From positions 30,872-94,871 of IMG/VR virus record IMGVR_UViG_3300022074_000012: DNA of 64,000 nt, one strand, 5' to 3'. Positions 8,563 to 18,717 of this stretch are shown here, piece by piece. The notes beneath the pieces were generated by a model, which did not search any database, was not told the DNA's origin, and worked only from the letters and a program-made list of their open reading frames with translations. How positions within the stretch are numbered: the stretch's first letter is position 1; each line of letters opens with the position of its first letter. Made by a program: the position numbers and the translations under genes. Origin of the DNA: a virus.

Positions 8563-9464
8563 TGACTGTTTCTTTTAATGGATTAGGTAATGAGGGTAGA
8601 CTTGGAAACCAAATGTTCCAGTATGCTTTTATTCGTGGTATGTCTAAAAAACATGGATATGATTTTATGATTCCACATCAGAGTGCCGATAGATTTGATA
8701 ACTATGGTTTGTTTGAATGTTTTGAATTAGAAGGATGTAAATATACAGGTGAGGGTATTTTCAAAACATTAGAATGTAGAGATACTGCATTCAATCAAAA
8801 ATTTTTAGATGAGTGCACTAATAATACAAATTACTCTGGTGTATTTCAAACAGAAAAATATTTTACAAATGCAACAGAAGAATTAAGAAAAGATTATACT
8901 TTTCATAAAGATATTTTAAATCCTTGTCAAGAATTTATTGATTCAATTGGTGGTACTGATAAATGTATTTTTCTACATCTTCGTAGAGGTAATCCAAATG
9001 TAATAGGAAAGAGAGGGGAGAAATGGTCATATCAACTATTACAGGATTACCATCCATTATGTAAGAAAGAATATTATCTCAAAGCACTAGAAGAGTTTCC
9101 AGAAGATAAAAATGTTATAGTTTTATCTGATTTATTAGATTGGTGTAAAAAACAAGATTGGTTGCAAGATGATAGATTTTATATGTCAGATGCATCATAT
9201 GAGGTATTTGATGATGGTGCAAGTGTTCCTTATATTGATCTATGCTTGATGTCTTTGTGTAGTGGTGGTATAATAGCAAATAGTTCAATGAGCTGGTGGG
9301 GTGCTTGGTTGCAAAATGATCGAGGCAAAGTCGTTGCTCCTTATCCTTGGTATGGTGCAAAGGCATATAACTATGGTAATGCAGAACTTTGTGACGCAGA
9401 CATTATTCCAGAAAGATGGACTAAAATTTACAACGACCCAACACCGATTGATATTGTAGAATGA
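8562..9464 (+). CDS. GT11 alpha-1,2-fucosyltransferase-like protein
   Basis: 300 aa. Same signature as the 6878 protein: EGRLGNQMFQYAFIRG, VFQTEKYF, HLRRGN (with N in place of the usual final D of RRGD), IANSSMSWWGAWL. The start overlaps the previous stop by one base (TAATG). It has a ~25-residue insertion after HLRRGN compared with the neighbouring paralogues. Confidence 0.87.
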   Translation: MTVSFNGLGNEGRLGNQMFQYAFIRGMSKKHGYDFMIPHQSADRFDNYGLFECFELEGCKYTGEGIFKTLECRDTAFNQKFLDECTNNTNYSGVFQTEKYFTNATEELRKDYTFHKDILNPCQEFIDSIGGTDKCIFLHLRRGNPNVIGKRGEKWSYQLLQDYHPLCKKEYYLKALEEFPEDKNVIVLSDLLDWCKKQDWLQDDRFYMSDASYEVFDDGASVPYIDLCLMSLCSGGIIANSSMSWWGAWLQNDRGKVVAPYPWYGAKAYNYGNAELCDADIIPERWTKIYNDPTPIDIVE

Positions 9465-10270
9465 TTGGATTAAATTATCTTGGTAAAATGGGACAACTGG
9501 GAAATCAGATGTTTCAATATGCAGCACTTAGAGGTGTTGCGGATAGAAGAGGATTGGAATATACAGTTCCTAATCATAAAGAAGTTCTTGAAGATGGTTT
9601 AGGTAATAAACTTCGTATTGAATTGTATGATGCTTTTGATATAAACCCAAAGAATCAAGGTTTATTGCCGACTAATGAATATGTTCAAGAGGCACATTTT
9701 CATTTTGATAAAGATTTATATAATGAATGTCCAGATAATTGTTCAATAGTTGGATTCTTCCAGACAGAAAAATATTTCTTGAATATTCGTGAACAGATCA
9801 TAAAAGATTTTAAAGTTAAAAAAGAATATCGAGATGATTGTAAATCAATACTTAAACAGTTTGATAAACCAATTGCCTTACATATTCGTAGAGGTGACTT
9901 TCTAATCAATTCTTTGAATCATTATAACTTGTCAATGAAATATTATGAAAATGCTTTGGATTGTTTTGATGAAGATAGACAAGTAATTATATTTTCAGAT
10001 GATCCAAATTGGTGCTATAAGCAAAAACTATTTGCAAGTGATAGGTTTATTATAACCAAGTCTGATAGTCCTTATCATGACTTATATCTTATGACTCAGT
10101 GTGATGATTTTATAATTGCCAATTCGACTTTCTCATGGTGGGGTGCATGGCTTTGTCAGAACCCATATAAAGATGTAATATATCCACATAAGTGGTTTGG
10201 TCCTAATAATACAAGTAAATCTACTGTAGATTTATTTCCTAAAAGTTGGAGAATGATTGATGAAAACTGA
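9461..10270 (+). CDS. GT11 alpha-1,2-fucosyltransferase-like protein
   Basis: 269 aa, third GT11 member in the operon: GQLGNQMFQYAALRG, FFQTEKYF, HIRRGDF, IANSTFSWWGAWL. Overlaps upstream by 4 nt and downstream by 11 nt. The three copies differ throughout, so this is old paralogy or separate acquisition, not recent duplication. Confidence 0.88.
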   Translation: MIGLNYLGKMGQLGNQMFQYAALRGVADRRGLEYTVPNHKEVLEDGLGNKLRIELYDAFDINPKNQGLLPTNEYVQEAHFHFDKDLYNECPDNCSIVGFFQTEKYFLNIREQIIKDFKVKKEYRDDCKSILKQFDKPIALHIRRGDFLINSLNHYNLSMKYYENALDCFDEDRQVIIFSDDPNWCYKQKLFASDRFIITKSDSPYHDLYLMTQCDDFIIANSTFSWWGAWLCQNPYKDVIYPHKWFGPNNTSKSTVDLFPKSWRMIDEN

Positions 10271-11138
10271 TTTAAAAAATACAACATTTATAATTCCTCT
10301 AAGAATTGATACAGGAGATCGTCTTCGTAATGTAATCCTATCAACAGCATATCTTTTATATAATTTTGATACTACGGTTATGATAAAAGAGGTTGATTCA
10401 GAACGACGTTTTGAAACATTTGCTTTACCAATAATTGAAAGGTTGGTAGATACAAATAACCTTGTTCATATCTTTGAAGAAGAGACAAGAACTGATGATG
10501 CATTTCATCGCACAAAAGTTCTGAATGATATGGTCATGGAATCTACAACTGATATTGTAGTTAATTATGATACTGATTTAATTCTGCCAGTTAGTAGTTA
10601 CACTGACGCAGTTAAAATGTTGAATGGTGAATATGATGTTGTTTATCCATTTCGTTATGGTAATCATGGTGAGAGAAAAGTAAATCTTGGATTCACTATT
10701 GAAACACAGGAAGATATGGATGACTTTGAAAACAGTGATTTTGTATCTAACTTTTTAAACAATGATTTTGATCATGAATGTTTTGATGATCGTTACTTTT
10801 ATTATCAAAGTGATAGGGGTCAGGGTTGGGCAGAGTATGGTATGGTTCAATTCTTTAATCGTCAAGTTTATATTGATGGTTACTTAGAGAATGAAGGATT
10901 TATTGCATACGCACCAGAAGATGTTGAAAGACATCATCGTTGGAAAACACTTGGATATAATATTGGAAGAGTTGACAATCATGCATATCATTTAGAACAT
11001 CAAAGAACACAGAATTCATGGTATCATAATCCCCATATGGAAAGAAATAATAAATTGTGGGAAGATTTAAAAGTACTGAGTAAAGAAGATTTAATATCTT
11101 ATTATAAAAAACAAGAGTATTATACTAATAGATTATGA
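10260..11138 (+). CDS. GT-A-type glycosyltransferase
   Basis: 292 aa from the ATG at 10260 (an in-frame TTG lies one codon upstream). FIIPLRIDTGDRLRNV opening, then NYDTDLIL with a DxD-like metal site near residue 100, and a C-terminal WAEYGMVQFFNR/ERHHRWKTLGY region like the C-terminal part of galactosyltransferase-type GT-A proteins. Donor and acceptor unknown. Overlaps neighbours on both sides. Confidence 0.7.
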   Translation: MKTDLKNTTFIIPLRIDTGDRLRNVILSTAYLLYNFDTTVMIKEVDSERRFETFALPIIERLVDTNNLVHIFEEETRTDDAFHRTKVLNDMVMESTTDIVVNYDTDLILPVSSYTDAVKMLNGEYDVVYPFRYGNHGERKVNLGFTIETQEDMDDFENSDFVSNFLNNDFDHECFDDRYFYYQSDRGQGWAEYGMVQFFNRQVYIDGYLENEGFIAYAPEDVERHHRWKTLGYNIGRVDNHAYHLEHQRTQNSWYHNPHMERNNKLWEDLKVLSKEDLISYYKKQEYYTNRL

Positions 11139-11884
11139 GTGATGTATATTTAAAGGCTTGGCATGGTGGTCTTGGTGATGCATTACAATTTTCTACCTTA
11201 CCAGAGGAGTTCTCAAAACAACAAGGAAGAAAGACATATATTGTAGCAGATGCACCTTTTAGAAATGATGGTATCTATGATTTAGTATGGGATAAAAATC
11301 CTTATGTTCATGGTAAAAAATTTGGTGAGTGGAATGCAGGTGACTTACCTTCTATTCCTTACAGAGAAGATGGTTTTCTTGAAGAGAATGGTACTAAAAA
11401 TATGATTTCTAACTGGGAAAAGTTTCATGGTCTTCAACCAACTAATAAGTATCCTAAAGTTTATTATGAACCAGAAAAAGATAAGGGTGTAAAGGATCTA
11501 TTCATTGTAGATTTTACATCTACCACTGTGAGTGATAGTAAAGAAGATGTGATCAAATGTTTAGACCAACTTAGGAATGATTATTCTGATCGTAAATTTG
11601 TATCAGTATCATTTGAAGATATTACGCCAACTAAAGATTTGAGTGACGACATTAAATTTGATGGATATATAGAAGTGGAGAATATTTTTAGATACTGTGA
11701 TTTAATATCATCAGTATATGGTTATGTTTCACTTCATAGTGGTGGTACTCATCTGAGTTCTGCATTAAAAGAATATTCACCAAACTTAAAAAGCATTTGC
11801 ATTTTATCAAAAGAGTGGTATAATGAACATGAGGTTCTAGATAATCATTTCCTTTTTGATAACATTGAGTATTTGAAATACTAA
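11135..11884 (+). CDS. Glycosyltransferase family 9-like (GT-B) protein
   Basis: 249 aa. Starts VYLKAWHGGLGDALQFSTLPEEF, the N-terminal glycine loop seen in heptosyltransferase-like GT9 proteins, and later has the GT9-like VSLHSGGTHLSSAL. Shorter than typical GT9 (~320-350 aa). Role in the glycan operon is likely; the donor is unknown. Confidence 0.6.
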   Translation: MSDVYLKAWHGGLGDALQFSTLPEEFSKQQGRKTYIVADAPFRNDGIYDLVWDKNPYVHGKKFGEWNAGDLPSIPYREDGFLEENGTKNMISNWEKFHGLQPTNKYPKVYYEPEKDKGVKDLFIVDFTSTTVSDSKEDVIKCLDQLRNDYSDRKFVSVSFEDITPTKDLSDDIKFDGYIEVENIFRYCDLISSVYGYVSLHSGGTHLSSALKEYSPNLKSICILSKEWYNEHEVLDNHFLFDNIEYLKY

Positions 11885-11885
11885 T

Positions 11886-12272
11886 ATGATTGACCAAATT
11901 ATTACACCATTACCAGAAGTCGTAGATAGATATACAATCTGCCAATTAAAGTTAGAGAGATTAGATCACACACAGATTGATGTTGATTCTATGAAAGAAC
12001 AACTTGAGTATTATAAGAAAGGTATAGATTTTACAAACACACAACTAATAAAATTATCTGAGGATTTATATAATATTAATGGTAGAATCTGGGATACAGA
12101 GGGATCTATCCGTGCAGGATTAGATGATGAATTAGGGTATGATGAGATTGGTAAAAGAGCAGTGCAAGTAAGAGATTTAAACAGAGTAAGAATGAGTATA
12201 AAAAATGACATCACCGAGTTAACAGGTGAAGGATTTAAAGATTGTAAAATGAATTACGCAGGAGAAGGATGA
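11886..12272 (+). CDS. Unknown helical protein in the polysaccharide operon
   Basis: 128 aa, mostly helical, with no transmembrane segment. The DRYTICQLKLERLD opening and the LNRVRMSIKNDITELTGE end are like small proteins often placed between glycosyltransferase genes (possibly DUF6165-like; from memory, not verified). Overlaps the next gene by 4 nt. Confidence 0.6.
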   Translation: MIDQIITPLPEVVDRYTICQLKLERLDHTQIDVDSMKEQLEYYKKGIDFTNTQLIKLSEDLYNINGRIWDTEGSIRAGLDDELGYDEIGKRAVQVRDLNRVRMSIKNDITELTGEGFKDCKMNYAGEG

Positions 12273-13243
12273 CAAAAAGTTTAGTCACAGGTGGCGCAGG
12301 ATTTATAGGATCAAATCTTGTTGACCAACTTATAGAAATAGGACATAAAGTAATTGTAATTGATAATGAGTATTCTGATGCTCATGAACAGTTCTATTAT
12401 AATGATAAAGCAGAATATCATAACTTTGATATTCGTGATGCTGCAACAAGATCCTTATATGATGATGTAGATTATGTGTTTCATATTGCAGCAGAAGCAC
12501 GTATCGGACCTTCAATCGAAAGTCCAATCGAAGCAGTAAGTATTAACTCTGTTGGTACTTGTACTGTTTTACAATATGCAAGAGAAGCAGGTGTCAAGAG
12601 AGTTGTATACTCATCAACATCATCTGCATATGGTTTACAAGAACCACCTCATGTAGAGGCACTACCAGATAATTGTCTGAATCCATATTCAGTATCAAAA
12701 GTAAATGGTGAAAAATTATGTAAAATGTATACAGATCTTTTTGGATTAGAAACTGTGATTTTTAGATACTTTAATGTATATGGAAATAGACAACCAATTA
12801 AAGGGCAGTATGCACCAGTGATTGGAATATTTTTAAGACAACTAGAGAATGATCAAGAACTCACTATCGTTGGTGATGGTGAACAAAGAAGAGATTTTGT
12901 GAACGTCAAAGATGTAGTTCAAGCAAACATATTAGCAGCAACTAAAAAATTAGATAAGGATGCTATTGGTCAGGTATATAATGTGGGTAGTGGTATTAAT
13001 TATTCTGTAAATGAAATCGCAAGTATGATATCTGATTTTTCAATTAATATTGATGCACGACCAGGTGAGGCAAAAGAAACATTAGCACACATTAGTAGAA
13101 TAAATGGTACACTAGGATGGGAACCAACTATTAAAGTTGAGGATTGGATTGCAGAGCAATTAACTCCTGATGTCCCACCCGTAAATCAAAATCTAATTAG
13201 AAGAACTTTTGATAGATTTAAAAATTGGTTACATGGTGAATAG
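12269..13243 (+). CDS. UDP-glucose 4-epimerase-like SDR
   Basis: 324 aa. VTGGAGFIGSNL at the N-terminus (NAD binding), AAEARIGPSIESP, SSTSSAYG, catalytic PYSVSK (YxxxK), RYFNVYGNRQ and GDGEQRRDFV: a textbook GalE/WbpP-type UDP-hexose 4-epimerase or related enzyme. The C-terminus has an unusual Lys/Arg-rich extension. Confidence 0.85.
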   Translation: MTKSLVTGGAGFIGSNLVDQLIEIGHKVIVIDNEYSDAHEQFYYNDKAEYHNFDIRDAATRSLYDDVDYVFHIAAEARIGPSIESPIEAVSINSVGTCTVLQYAREAGVKRVVYSSTSSAYGLQEPPHVEALPDNCLNPYSVSKVNGEKLCKMYTDLFGLETVIFRYFNVYGNRQPIKGQYAPVIGIFLRQLENDQELTIVGDGEQRRDFVNVKDVVQANILAATKKLDKDAIGQVYNVGSGINYSVNEIASMISDFSINIDARPGEAKETLAHISRINGTLGWEPTIKVEDWIAEQLTPDVPPVNQNLIRRTFDRFKNWLHGE

Positions 13244-14008
13244 ATGACTTGGAATTTAATTACAGTTGCTTTTGGTGATCAAAAATATAAACAAGGGCAA
13301 CAATTTTTGACAAAACAAGCAAAGGAATATGGTGTAAATCATATAGAATATTCTGATGAAGATTTGTTTAACTCAGAACTTTATAAAGAATATCCTGAGT
13401 GGATGTCTGCTGAGAATAATTATGGTTGGTTTACATGGAAACCATACTTTATACTACAGGCTATGGAGAATTTAAAAGAAGGTGATAAAGTTCTTCTTTT
13501 AGATACTCTTGATATATTTCATCCAGACATTTTTGACTTTGTTGATGAGGTTATGGGTGATGATGTATGTTTACTACCATTAGGAAACTTTAGAAATGGA
13601 GATCATACTAAGAAAGATTGTTTTGTTTATATGGAATGTGATGATGAAGATTATCATGAATCAAAACAATTAGAAGCAGGTTTTACTTTCTGGAAAGTTT
13701 GTGAAGAATCAAAGAAAATTCTAAGAGAATGGTTAGGTTGGTGTTTAGATGAGAAAGTTAATGGAGAATTAACTGCATTTTCAAATCTAAAAGAAGATGA
13801 TGGATTTGAAGGTTGTCGTCATGATCAAAGTATTCTTACTAATCTAGCAGTAAGAGATGGTCTGTCTGTTGTGGGTCAAGATATAAGAAGTTTGATTGAA
13901 TGTAATGCTGATTATTGGTATGAAAGATATTTCAAAGGACAAGCACAATTGTATAGACCAATAGACACTCATATGGTAAAAATTAAAGATGAGGTAGATT
14001 ACTTATGA
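13244..14008 (+). CDS. Probable glycosyltransferase, nucleotide-diphospho-sugar fold
   Basis: 254 aa starting directly after the preceding stop. NYGWFTWKPYFIL, then LLLDTLDIFHPD and CRHDQSILTNL resemble capsular GT-A-like proteins (W-KP, an Asp-rich metal site, and HDQS). Exact family not certain. Confidence 0.6.
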   Translation: MTWNLITVAFGDQKYKQGQQFLTKQAKEYGVNHIEYSDEDLFNSELYKEYPEWMSAENNYGWFTWKPYFILQAMENLKEGDKVLLLDTLDIFHPDIFDFVDEVMGDDVCLLPLGNFRNGDHTKKDCFVYMECDDEDYHESKQLEAGFTFWKVCEESKKILREWLGWCLDEKVNGELTAFSNLKEDDGFEGCRHDQSILTNLAVRDGLSVVGQDIRSLIECNADYWYERYFKGQAQLYRPIDTHMVKIKDEVDYL

Positions 14009-14319
14009 GCATTTATGTTGTTGATTTAGATGGAACTCTTTGTTATACAGAACCTAATCCTGATGGTCATGGTATGAAATACTATGAAGCAACACCTTAT
14101 CCAGAAAGAATTGAAAAAATTAATAAATTGTGGGAAGAGGGACATACAATTATCATAGAGACAGCAAGAGGTTGTGGAAGTAAGATAAATCATTATGAAG
14201 ATACCTTTAATCAACTACGTTCTTGGGGATTAAAATTTAACTCTTTAAGAACTGGTGTTAAATTTGGTGGAGATTTCTTTATTGATGATAAAGGTATTAA
14301 TAGTGAGGATTTTTTTTAA
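14005..14319 (+). CDS. Small HAD-superfamily phosphatase
   Basis: 104 aa. Motif I VVDLDGTLC (nucleophile D), motif II IETARG, and the C-terminal FIDDKG acidic pair give a minimal HAD fold without cap. In glycan operons such phosphatases remove phosphate from sugar precursors. Overlaps both neighbours by 1-4 nt. Confidence 0.8.
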   Translation: MSIYVVDLDGTLCYTEPNPDGHGMKYYEATPYPERIEKINKLWEEGHTIIIETARGCGSKINHYEDTFNQLRSWGLKFNSLRTGVKFGGDFFIDDKGINSEDFF

Positions 14320-15650
14320 TGGGTTCAGTAAATAAAATTATTAAGAAGTCACCTAATTTTGTTAAGAGTGCTTTCTATAAGTATATTCCATTCAAATATA
14401 GGTATGGAAAAGTTTATGGTGAAACTCTTGATTTTTTATTAGAATCACAACATTGGAATGAAGAAAAATTAAAAGAATATCAACTACAAGAACTTCAAAG
14501 ATTATTAAAACATTGTTATACAAATGTTCCTTACTATCGAAACATTTTTATAAAGAATGGTTGGAGTCCTATGGATTTTAAATCAGTTGATGATTTAAAA
14601 GAATTTCCTGTTCTAACAAAAAGAAAAATTATAGATCATAATCAAATGCTTATTGCAGATGATATGAGAGATAAGAAATCGTTTCCAATCACAACGAGTG
14701 GTTCTACTGGTGATAAATTAAAATTCTATGTTGATGATGATTGTCTCAAAAAAGAAGCAGCTTTTAATATGAGAGCATACATTCAACAGGGAGCAAAGAT
14801 GTATGATACTCCGAGTGTATGGTTAAGAAGATATGTACCTAAAGATAGTGAATCACCTTTATGGTATTATGATAAAGAGTTGAAGAGATTATACATGTCT
14901 GCATATCATCTTAATGATAGGACTATAGGTGATTACGTTGCCAAAATAAATGAAGGTAACTATCAAACAATGTGTACATATCCCTCTGCTGCATATATCT
15001 TTGCTTGTCTGTGTGAAGAGAATAATTTATCTCTTACAAATATTAAAAAGATTCATACAACATCTGAAGTATTGTTAGAGAAGTGGTATAATAAAGTTCA
15101 AGAGGTTTTTGGCATTACACCTTGTGGACATTATGGACAAATGGAGAAAGTTTCTTTCATGAATCAGACAGAAGATTCACGGGACTTAAAACAAAATTTA
15201 GAATATGGAGTTGATCATTTCTATGATAATGAAGATGGCACATATGGATTGATTTCAACTGGTTTTATTAATTACTACATGCCATTTATTCGATACAAGA
15301 CAGAAGATACTTTTGTAATTAAAGATGGTAAAATTAAAGATGTGAATGGTAGAAGTAGTGACATACTTGTATCTAAAGATGGTTCAAGATTGCCTGGTGT
15401 AAACTTTTACAGTTGGATTGATAAGAAAATGCCATCAATAAAACTATTTCAAATTATTCAAAAGACACATGATGATATTATCTTTAACTATGTTCAAAAT
15501 CCTGATCATAATAATGATATCACAGAGGATATATTAGGTGGTTTATCATCACGTTTAGGTAACATGAATTATTCTGTGAATAAAGTTGACGATATAAAAA
15601 GAAATCTTAAAACACAAAAGTTTAAAAACATAATCAACGAGGTTGTATGA
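14319..15650 (+). CDS. CapK/PaaK-like adenylate-forming enzyme
   Basis: 443 aa, related to phenylacetate-CoA ligase and coenzyme F390 synthetase. LLKHCYTNVPYYRNIF near the N-terminus and the adenylate-forming motif TTSGSTGDKLKFYVD at about residues 125-140 are diagnostic. CapK-type members occur in capsule and LPS clusters, but their substrate is unknown. Overlaps the next gene (ATGA). Confidence 0.8.
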   Translation: MGSVNKIIKKSPNFVKSAFYKYIPFKYRYGKVYGETLDFLLESQHWNEEKLKEYQLQELQRLLKHCYTNVPYYRNIFIKNGWSPMDFKSVDDLKEFPVLTKRKIIDHNQMLIADDMRDKKSFPITTSGSTGDKLKFYVDDDCLKKEAAFNMRAYIQQGAKMYDTPSVWLRRYVPKDSESPLWYYDKELKRLYMSAYHLNDRTIGDYVAKINEGNYQTMCTYPSAAYIFACLCEENNLSLTNIKKIHTTSEVLLEKWYNKVQEVFGITPCGHYGQMEKVSFMNQTEDSRDLKQNLEYGVDHFYDNEDGTYGLISTGFINYYMPFIRYKTEDTFVIKDGKIKDVNGRSSDILVSKDGSRLPGVNFYSWIDKKMPSIKLFQIIQKTHDDIIFNYVQNPDHNNDITEDILGGLSSRLGNMNYSVNKVDDIKRNLKTQKFKNIINEVV

Positions 15651-16879
15651 AGATAAGTTTTATTGGACTTGGAAAATTAGGACTACCTCTTGTGTGTTGT
15701 TTAGCAAGGTCAGGCAATCAAATTTTAGGTGTAGATAAGAATGAATATATTCTTGAGAAACTAAACAATAATGAATTACCTTTCTATGAGCCAGGTCTTA
15801 CTGATATATTCCCACATAATAATTTGATAGGTTTTACTGACTCATATAGTAGAGCAGTCGAAGAAGCAGAAACATCTATCATATTAGTTAATACTCAACT
15901 TGGTGATAGTGGTTACTCATCAGAGTTTGTAGAGAGTGCGTTGATTGATTTATCAGTTAATCTAAAGAAAAGTAAGAAAGATTATCATCTTATTATAATA
16001 TCATCAACTGTCTTGCCAGGATCAATTAGTAATCTTATACACTTAGTAGAAAAAATATCAGGACGTAAGTATGGTAAAGGTTTTGGTTTTGCATATGTTC
16101 CAGATTTTGTTAGGCTTGGAAATGTAATTTATGATTTTAAAAATCCAGAATTCTTTTTAATTGGTGCAAATAATCAAAGAGATATTAGTATGGTGCAAGA
16201 AATATGGAAAGACTTTCATGATAACGAACCACCACTCAAGATACTCACATTAGAAGAAGCAGAAGTAGCTAAAGTATCTTTGAATGCTTTTGTTGTAAAC
16301 AAGATTGCATTCGTAAACTTTTTAGGACAACTATGTGATGGTATGGATAATGTGAACGTACATAATATTACTGATGCCATAGGATTAGATAAAAGAATAT
16401 CACCATACTTTTTTAAGTTTGGAACACCTTATGGTGGCACATGTTTTCCAAGAGATTCTGCTGCATTTATTAGGTTTGCATCGAACCGAAAAAGAGATGC
16501 AAAGAATTTAAAATTTGCTGATGAAGTAAATGCAGATTTGTATCAAAGCATACTCGATAAATGTGTTGTATATGATAAGGTTGGTATCATAGGAATATCA
16601 TTCAAACCAAACTCACCTGTTGTTATAGGTTCTCCATCTTCAAAGTTGATACAGGATTTAATTGAAAAGAATATTACTGTATTTGCATATGATGAGTTTG
16701 ATGAATCATTCAGTAATCTTAACGGACTTGAAGACAAAATAATTAAATGTAAAACACCTCAAGAATGTGTAGACAAATCTGATGCAATTGCTATAATGCA
16801 TCCAGATAATAAATTTTCTTCACTGAATACAAGTGATAAATTTGTAATTGATAATTGGGGAGTATTAGATGGGAATTAA
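15647..16879 (+). CDS. UDP-glucose/GDP-mannose dehydrogenase family protein
   Basis: 410 aa, second member of the family in this operon. FIGLGKLGLPLVCCLA (NAD site), EAEVAKVSLNAFVVNKIAFVN, and the catalytic-Cys motif GTPYGGTCFPRDSAAF. More complete in the third domain (GISFKPNSPVV...) than the 5763 protein, and only distantly similar to it, so the two probably act on different sugars. Confidence 0.86.
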   Translation: MKISFIGLGKLGLPLVCCLARSGNQILGVDKNEYILEKLNNNELPFYEPGLTDIFPHNNLIGFTDSYSRAVEEAETSIILVNTQLGDSGYSSEFVESALIDLSVNLKKSKKDYHLIIISSTVLPGSISNLIHLVEKISGRKYGKGFGFAYVPDFVRLGNVIYDFKNPEFFLIGANNQRDISMVQEIWKDFHDNEPPLKILTLEEAEVAKVSLNAFVVNKIAFVNFLGQLCDGMDNVNVHNITDAIGLDKRISPYFFKFGTPYGGTCFPRDSAAFIRFASNRKRDAKNLKFADEVNADLYQSILDKCVVYDKVGIIGISFKPNSPVVIGSPSSKLIQDLIEKNITVFAYDEFDESFSNLNGLEDKIIKCKTPQECVDKSDAIAIMHPDNKFSSLNTSDKFVIDNWGVLDGN

Positions 16880-17906
16880 ATTTAGACAAAGTATAAACAA
16901 TCTACAGACCTATAATGTTGGTGGACGTTCTGATCTATCATCTGATTGGGAATGTTTTGATTGGAATGAATCAGAGTTTCCTCCTACAAATAAAGTATTT
17001 GAAGTAATGAAATCTTTCTATCGTTATGAAAGATATCCTGACATCACTGCAAAATTATTAAAGAGTAAATTATCTGAATATGTTTCTCTACCAGTTGATT
17101 TTATTGAGATATATAATGGTTCTGATGATGCACTGAAAGATATCATAACTGTGTTTGTAGATAAAGAAACTCATGTTCTATCTTATCAACCATCATATAC
17201 ACAAGTGAATACTTTCATCACAACAAATACAGAGAATTACATGAAAGTAAATATCAAAAATCCACTAGGTGAGCATGAATATGATTTTGATTATTGTAAA
17301 GTTGCGAATGTAGTTTATCTTGTTAATCCAAACAATCCAACAGGAAAATTATTAGAAGTAGATGAGATAGAAAAATTATTAAAAACTTATCCAGATACTT
17401 TGTTTATTGTTGACGAAGCATACTATGAATTTGCAAAACAATCTTGTAGTCATCTAGTTATATCACATAAAAATTTAATCGTTACCAGAACATTTTCTAA
17501 AGCATTTGGATTAGCATCTGTGCGATTGGGTTATTGTATGGGACATCCTGATACACTATCACACTTGAGAAAGATAAGAAATGGTAAGGCAGTAAACTCA
17601 CTTGCACAACTATGTGGAGTAGCAGCTTTAGATGACTTAGATTATCTTGATTCACGTATTGATGAAATGAATGATGCTAAGAAGTTTTTTGTTGACAATC
17701 TTCCTCACGGATACTATGCAGTTGATAGTCAAACTAACTTTGTTCTTTTAAAAACACCTGACTCTAAAGAACTTTTAAATAAAATGAAAAATAATAAAAT
17801 CCTCATAAGAGATAGAAGTTCCTTTGACAATCTTGAAAATTGTGTTAGAATAACCATAGGGTCGAAGAAACAAATCATAAGAGTTTTGGATGTAATTAAT
17901 GCATAG
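16869..17906 (+). CDS. PLP-dependent aminotransferase, HisC-like
   Basis: 345 aa fold-type I aminotransferase. NGSDDALKDII, VNPNNPTG, VDEAYYEF and the PLP-lysine motif RTFSKAFGLASVRLGY match histidinol-phosphate aminotransferase relatives. In this context it may make an amino-sugar, amino-alcohol or phospho-amino substituent rather than histidine. Overlaps the upstream gene by 11 nt and the downstream gene by 8 nt. Confidence 0.82.
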   Translation: MGIKFRQSINNLQTYNVGGRSDLSSDWECFDWNESEFPPTNKVFEVMKSFYRYERYPDITAKLLKSKLSEYVSLPVDFIEIYNGSDDALKDIITVFVDKETHVLSYQPSYTQVNTFITTNTENYMKVNIKNPLGEHEYDFDYCKVANVVYLVNPNNPTGKLLEVDEIEKLLKTYPDTLFIVDEAYYEFAKQSCSHLVISHKNLIVTRTFSKAFGLASVRLGYCMGHPDTLSHLRKIRNGKAVNSLAQLCGVAALDDLDYLDSRIDEMNDAKKFFVDNLPHGYYAVDSQTNFVLLKTPDSKELLNKMKNNKILIRDRSSFDNLENCVRITIGSKKQIIRVLDVINA

Positions 17907-18717
17907 TATTATTGTTACCATTCATAATGGTGCAAGAAGATTGCCAAATGGTGAGATACTTTTAGAGAAGGTATTGGATGGTATTGTCAATAATACAGTA
18001 GGAGATTATGAACTCCTTTGTATGCTTGATGGTTGCACTGATGATTCAGATAAAGTTGTAAGTAAGTATGAAAAAGCAAGAGCAATCGTCTTGCCTGATG
18101 TATTTGAATTACTTACGAATAATGCAGCATTTAAAGAAGCAAAAGGTGAATATGTTATTGTAGTTCAAGATGATCAAGTCATATCTGAATATGGTTGGAA
18201 TCAAAGAATGCAAAAACCATTTGATGAGTTTGATGATGTCTTTGCAGTCACTGCAATGTGTGCACATAATTGGATTATAAATCCAAATACATATCATCTT
18301 TATAATCCTACAGCACCAGTTACTGGTTGGTGTGATATTCTAGAACATGTAGATCATGCATCAGCAGTTCATGGATTACCTCGAAATGTATTTGCTGTGA
18401 GAAGTAGTGCTAATCGAGGTCCTTTAATGATTAATCTTGATGATCTTAAAAAGATAAATTATTTGGATGAAAAATTTGCTCCTTGTGATATGGATGATCA
18501 TGACTTAATGTATAGAGCACATTTACAACTAGGTAAAGTATGTGGTGCTTATGTTATTGATATGGAGTCAGATACATCTTGGAGTGGTGCTAGAGTTACT
18601 GGAGACCTACCCATATGGGCATATAAATCACAACATAAAAACAGTAGAATCTTCTATGATAGATATAGTAGTATGTTTACTGATCGTCGTATTATTGACA
18701 ATAGAGAGTTACCATGA
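17899..18717 (+). CDS. GT2-type glycosyltransferase
   Basis: 272 aa. N-terminal SIIVTIHNGARRLP and YELLCMLDGCTDDSDKVV are the GT2 nucleotide-binding strand pattern; YVIVVQDDQVIS supplies the acidic metal site (QDD). A later MDDHDLMYRAHL segment resembles the ED motif of GT2 enzymes. Donor unknown. Confidence 0.78.
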   Translation: MHSIIVTIHNGARRLPNGEILLEKVLDGIVNNTVGDYELLCMLDGCTDDSDKVVSKYEKARAIVLPDVFELLTNNAAFKEAKGEYVIVVQDDQVISEYGWNQRMQKPFDEFDDVFAVTAMCAHNWIINPNTYHLYNPTAPVTGWCDILEHVDHASAVHGLPRNVFAVRSSANRGPLMINLDDLKKINYLDEKFAPCDMDDHDLMYRAHLQLGKVCGAYVIDMESDTSWSGARVTGDLPIWAYKSQHKNSRIFYDRYSSMFTDRRIIDNRELP